Of a stretch of DNA of 64,000 nt, positions 63,192-64,000 are shown one piece after another (position 1 is the first letter of the stretch; every line of letters starts with the position of its first letter). Made by a program: the position numbers and the translations under genes. Under the pieces are notes generated by a model. It saw only the letters and a program-made list of their open reading frames with translations. It made no database searches and had not been told where the DNA came from. The stretch is taken from assembly GCF_032854445.1 (NCBI RefSeq), contig NC_088301.1, forward strand, positions 1,054,001 through 1,118,000. Reading direction: 5' to 3'. Origin of the DNA: Liolophura sinensis. Its lineage: Eukaryota; Mollusca; Polyplacophora; Chitonida; Chitonidae.

Positions 63192-64000
63192 TAAATAATG
63201 ATCTCTTCACCACTCGTGAATGATGTTCTCCCTTCATCACACGTGAATAATGTTTTCCCTTCACTACTCGTGAATGATGTTCCCACTTCACCAATCCTGA
63301 CTGCGGTTCCACCACTCCTAAGAGATGTTCCCTTCACCACTCGTGAATGATGTTCTCCCTTCATCACACGTGAATGATGTTCTCCCTTCATCACACGTGA
63401 ATAATGTTCCCCTTCACCACACGTGAATAATGTTCTCCCTTCACTACACGTAAATGATGTTCTCTCTTCACCACACGTGAATGTTGTTCCCCCTTCAACA
63501 CACGTGAATGATGTTCCCACTTCACCAGACGTGAATAATGTTCCCTTCACGACTCGTGAATGATGTTCCCACTTCACCACACGTGAATGATGTTCCCCTT
63601 CACCACACGTGAATAATGTTCTCCCTTCACCACACGTAAATGATGTTCCCACTTCACCACACGTGAATGATGTTTCCACTTCACCACACGTGAATGATGT
63701 TCCCTTCACCACACCTGAATGATGTTCCCCTTCACCACACGTGAATGATGTTCCCACTTCACCACACGTGAATGATGTTTCCACTTCACCACACGTGAAT
63801 GATGTTTCCACTTCACCACACGTGAATGATGTTCCCTTCACCACACCTGAATGATGTTCCCCTTCACCACACGTGAATGATGTTCCCCTTTACCACACGT
63901 GAATGATGTTCTCCCTTCACCACACGTGAAGGATGTTCCCCTTCACCACACGTGAATGATGTTCCCTTCACCACACCTGAATGATGTTCCCCTTCACCAC
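63192..64000. repeat. Minisatellite, ~26-bp unit, running off the window
   Basis: TTCACCACACGTGAATGATG followed by TTCCCC, TTCTCCC or TTTCCAC. Each good unit contains CACGTG inside the dyad TTCAC-CACAC-GTGAA. About 31 copies are visible and the array continues past 64000. Confidence 0.95.

Noticed and set aside
63185-63844. 219-codon open frame on the minus strand
   Set aside because: Made of the 26-bp array; unit-length changes shift the frame freely, so there is no sign of selection for coding.

Overview
This is a stretch of animal nuclear genome: intron-rich, about 60% A+T by eye, with GT-AG spliced genes and many SINEs and minisatellites. The encoded proteins read like vertebrate orthologues at moderate divergence. 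Together with several tRNA-headed SINE families of a type I associate with bivalves and gastropods, this suggests a lophotrochozoan, most likely a mollusc. That placement is an inference from memory and was not tested. I found no RNA gene, CRISPR array or virus-derived element.

Five protein genes could be assembled exon by exon from splice sites, reading phase and family alignment. (1) GNL2, minus strand, 134..19357, 15 exons, 781 codons: a circularly permuted GTPase of 60S ribosome assembly. (2) CENPW, plus strand, 19692..22096, 3 exons, 79 codons: a small histone-fold kinetochore protein, head-to-head with GNL2 across only 334 bp. (3) A reticulocalbin/calumenin (CREC) protein, minus strand, 26600..34633, 5 coding exons, 310 codons: six EF-hands, signal peptide and C-terminal NDEL. 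(4) A fatty-acid elongase of the ELOVL1/7 type, minus strand, 40888..45243, 7 coding exons, 285 codons: HxxHH box and KKHS tail. (5) Regucalcin (SMP-30), plus strand, 53826..59695, 5 exons, 304 codons expected: its last exon lacks one base relative to the family frame.

About a quarter of the window (my rough sum) is tandem repeat, mostly inside introns: 24-bp arrays in GNL2 intron 7, a 41-bp array in GNL2 intron 8, a 3.1-kb 30-bp array in the CREC gene, a 29-bp array downstream of ELOVL, and a 61-bp array in regucalcin intron 4 made of copies of the end of exon 4 plus its splice donor. Unit lengths divisible by three create long but spurious open frames.

Other structures are a 1,021-bp non-autonomous DNA transposon with 18-bp perfect terminal inverted repeats (7147..8167), a nested pair of SINEs each with its own target-site duplication (45744..46378), a SINE ending just before the regucalcin exon 2 acceptor, a 719-bp long inverted repeat (arms 49962..50680 and 51509..52227), and a small hairpin element (18864..19058).

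The genes do not form a pathway; they are ordinary housekeeping or metabolic genes. The GNL2/CENPW pair probably shares a promoter. The most unusual feature is the amplified exon-tail/splice-donor array in regucalcin.
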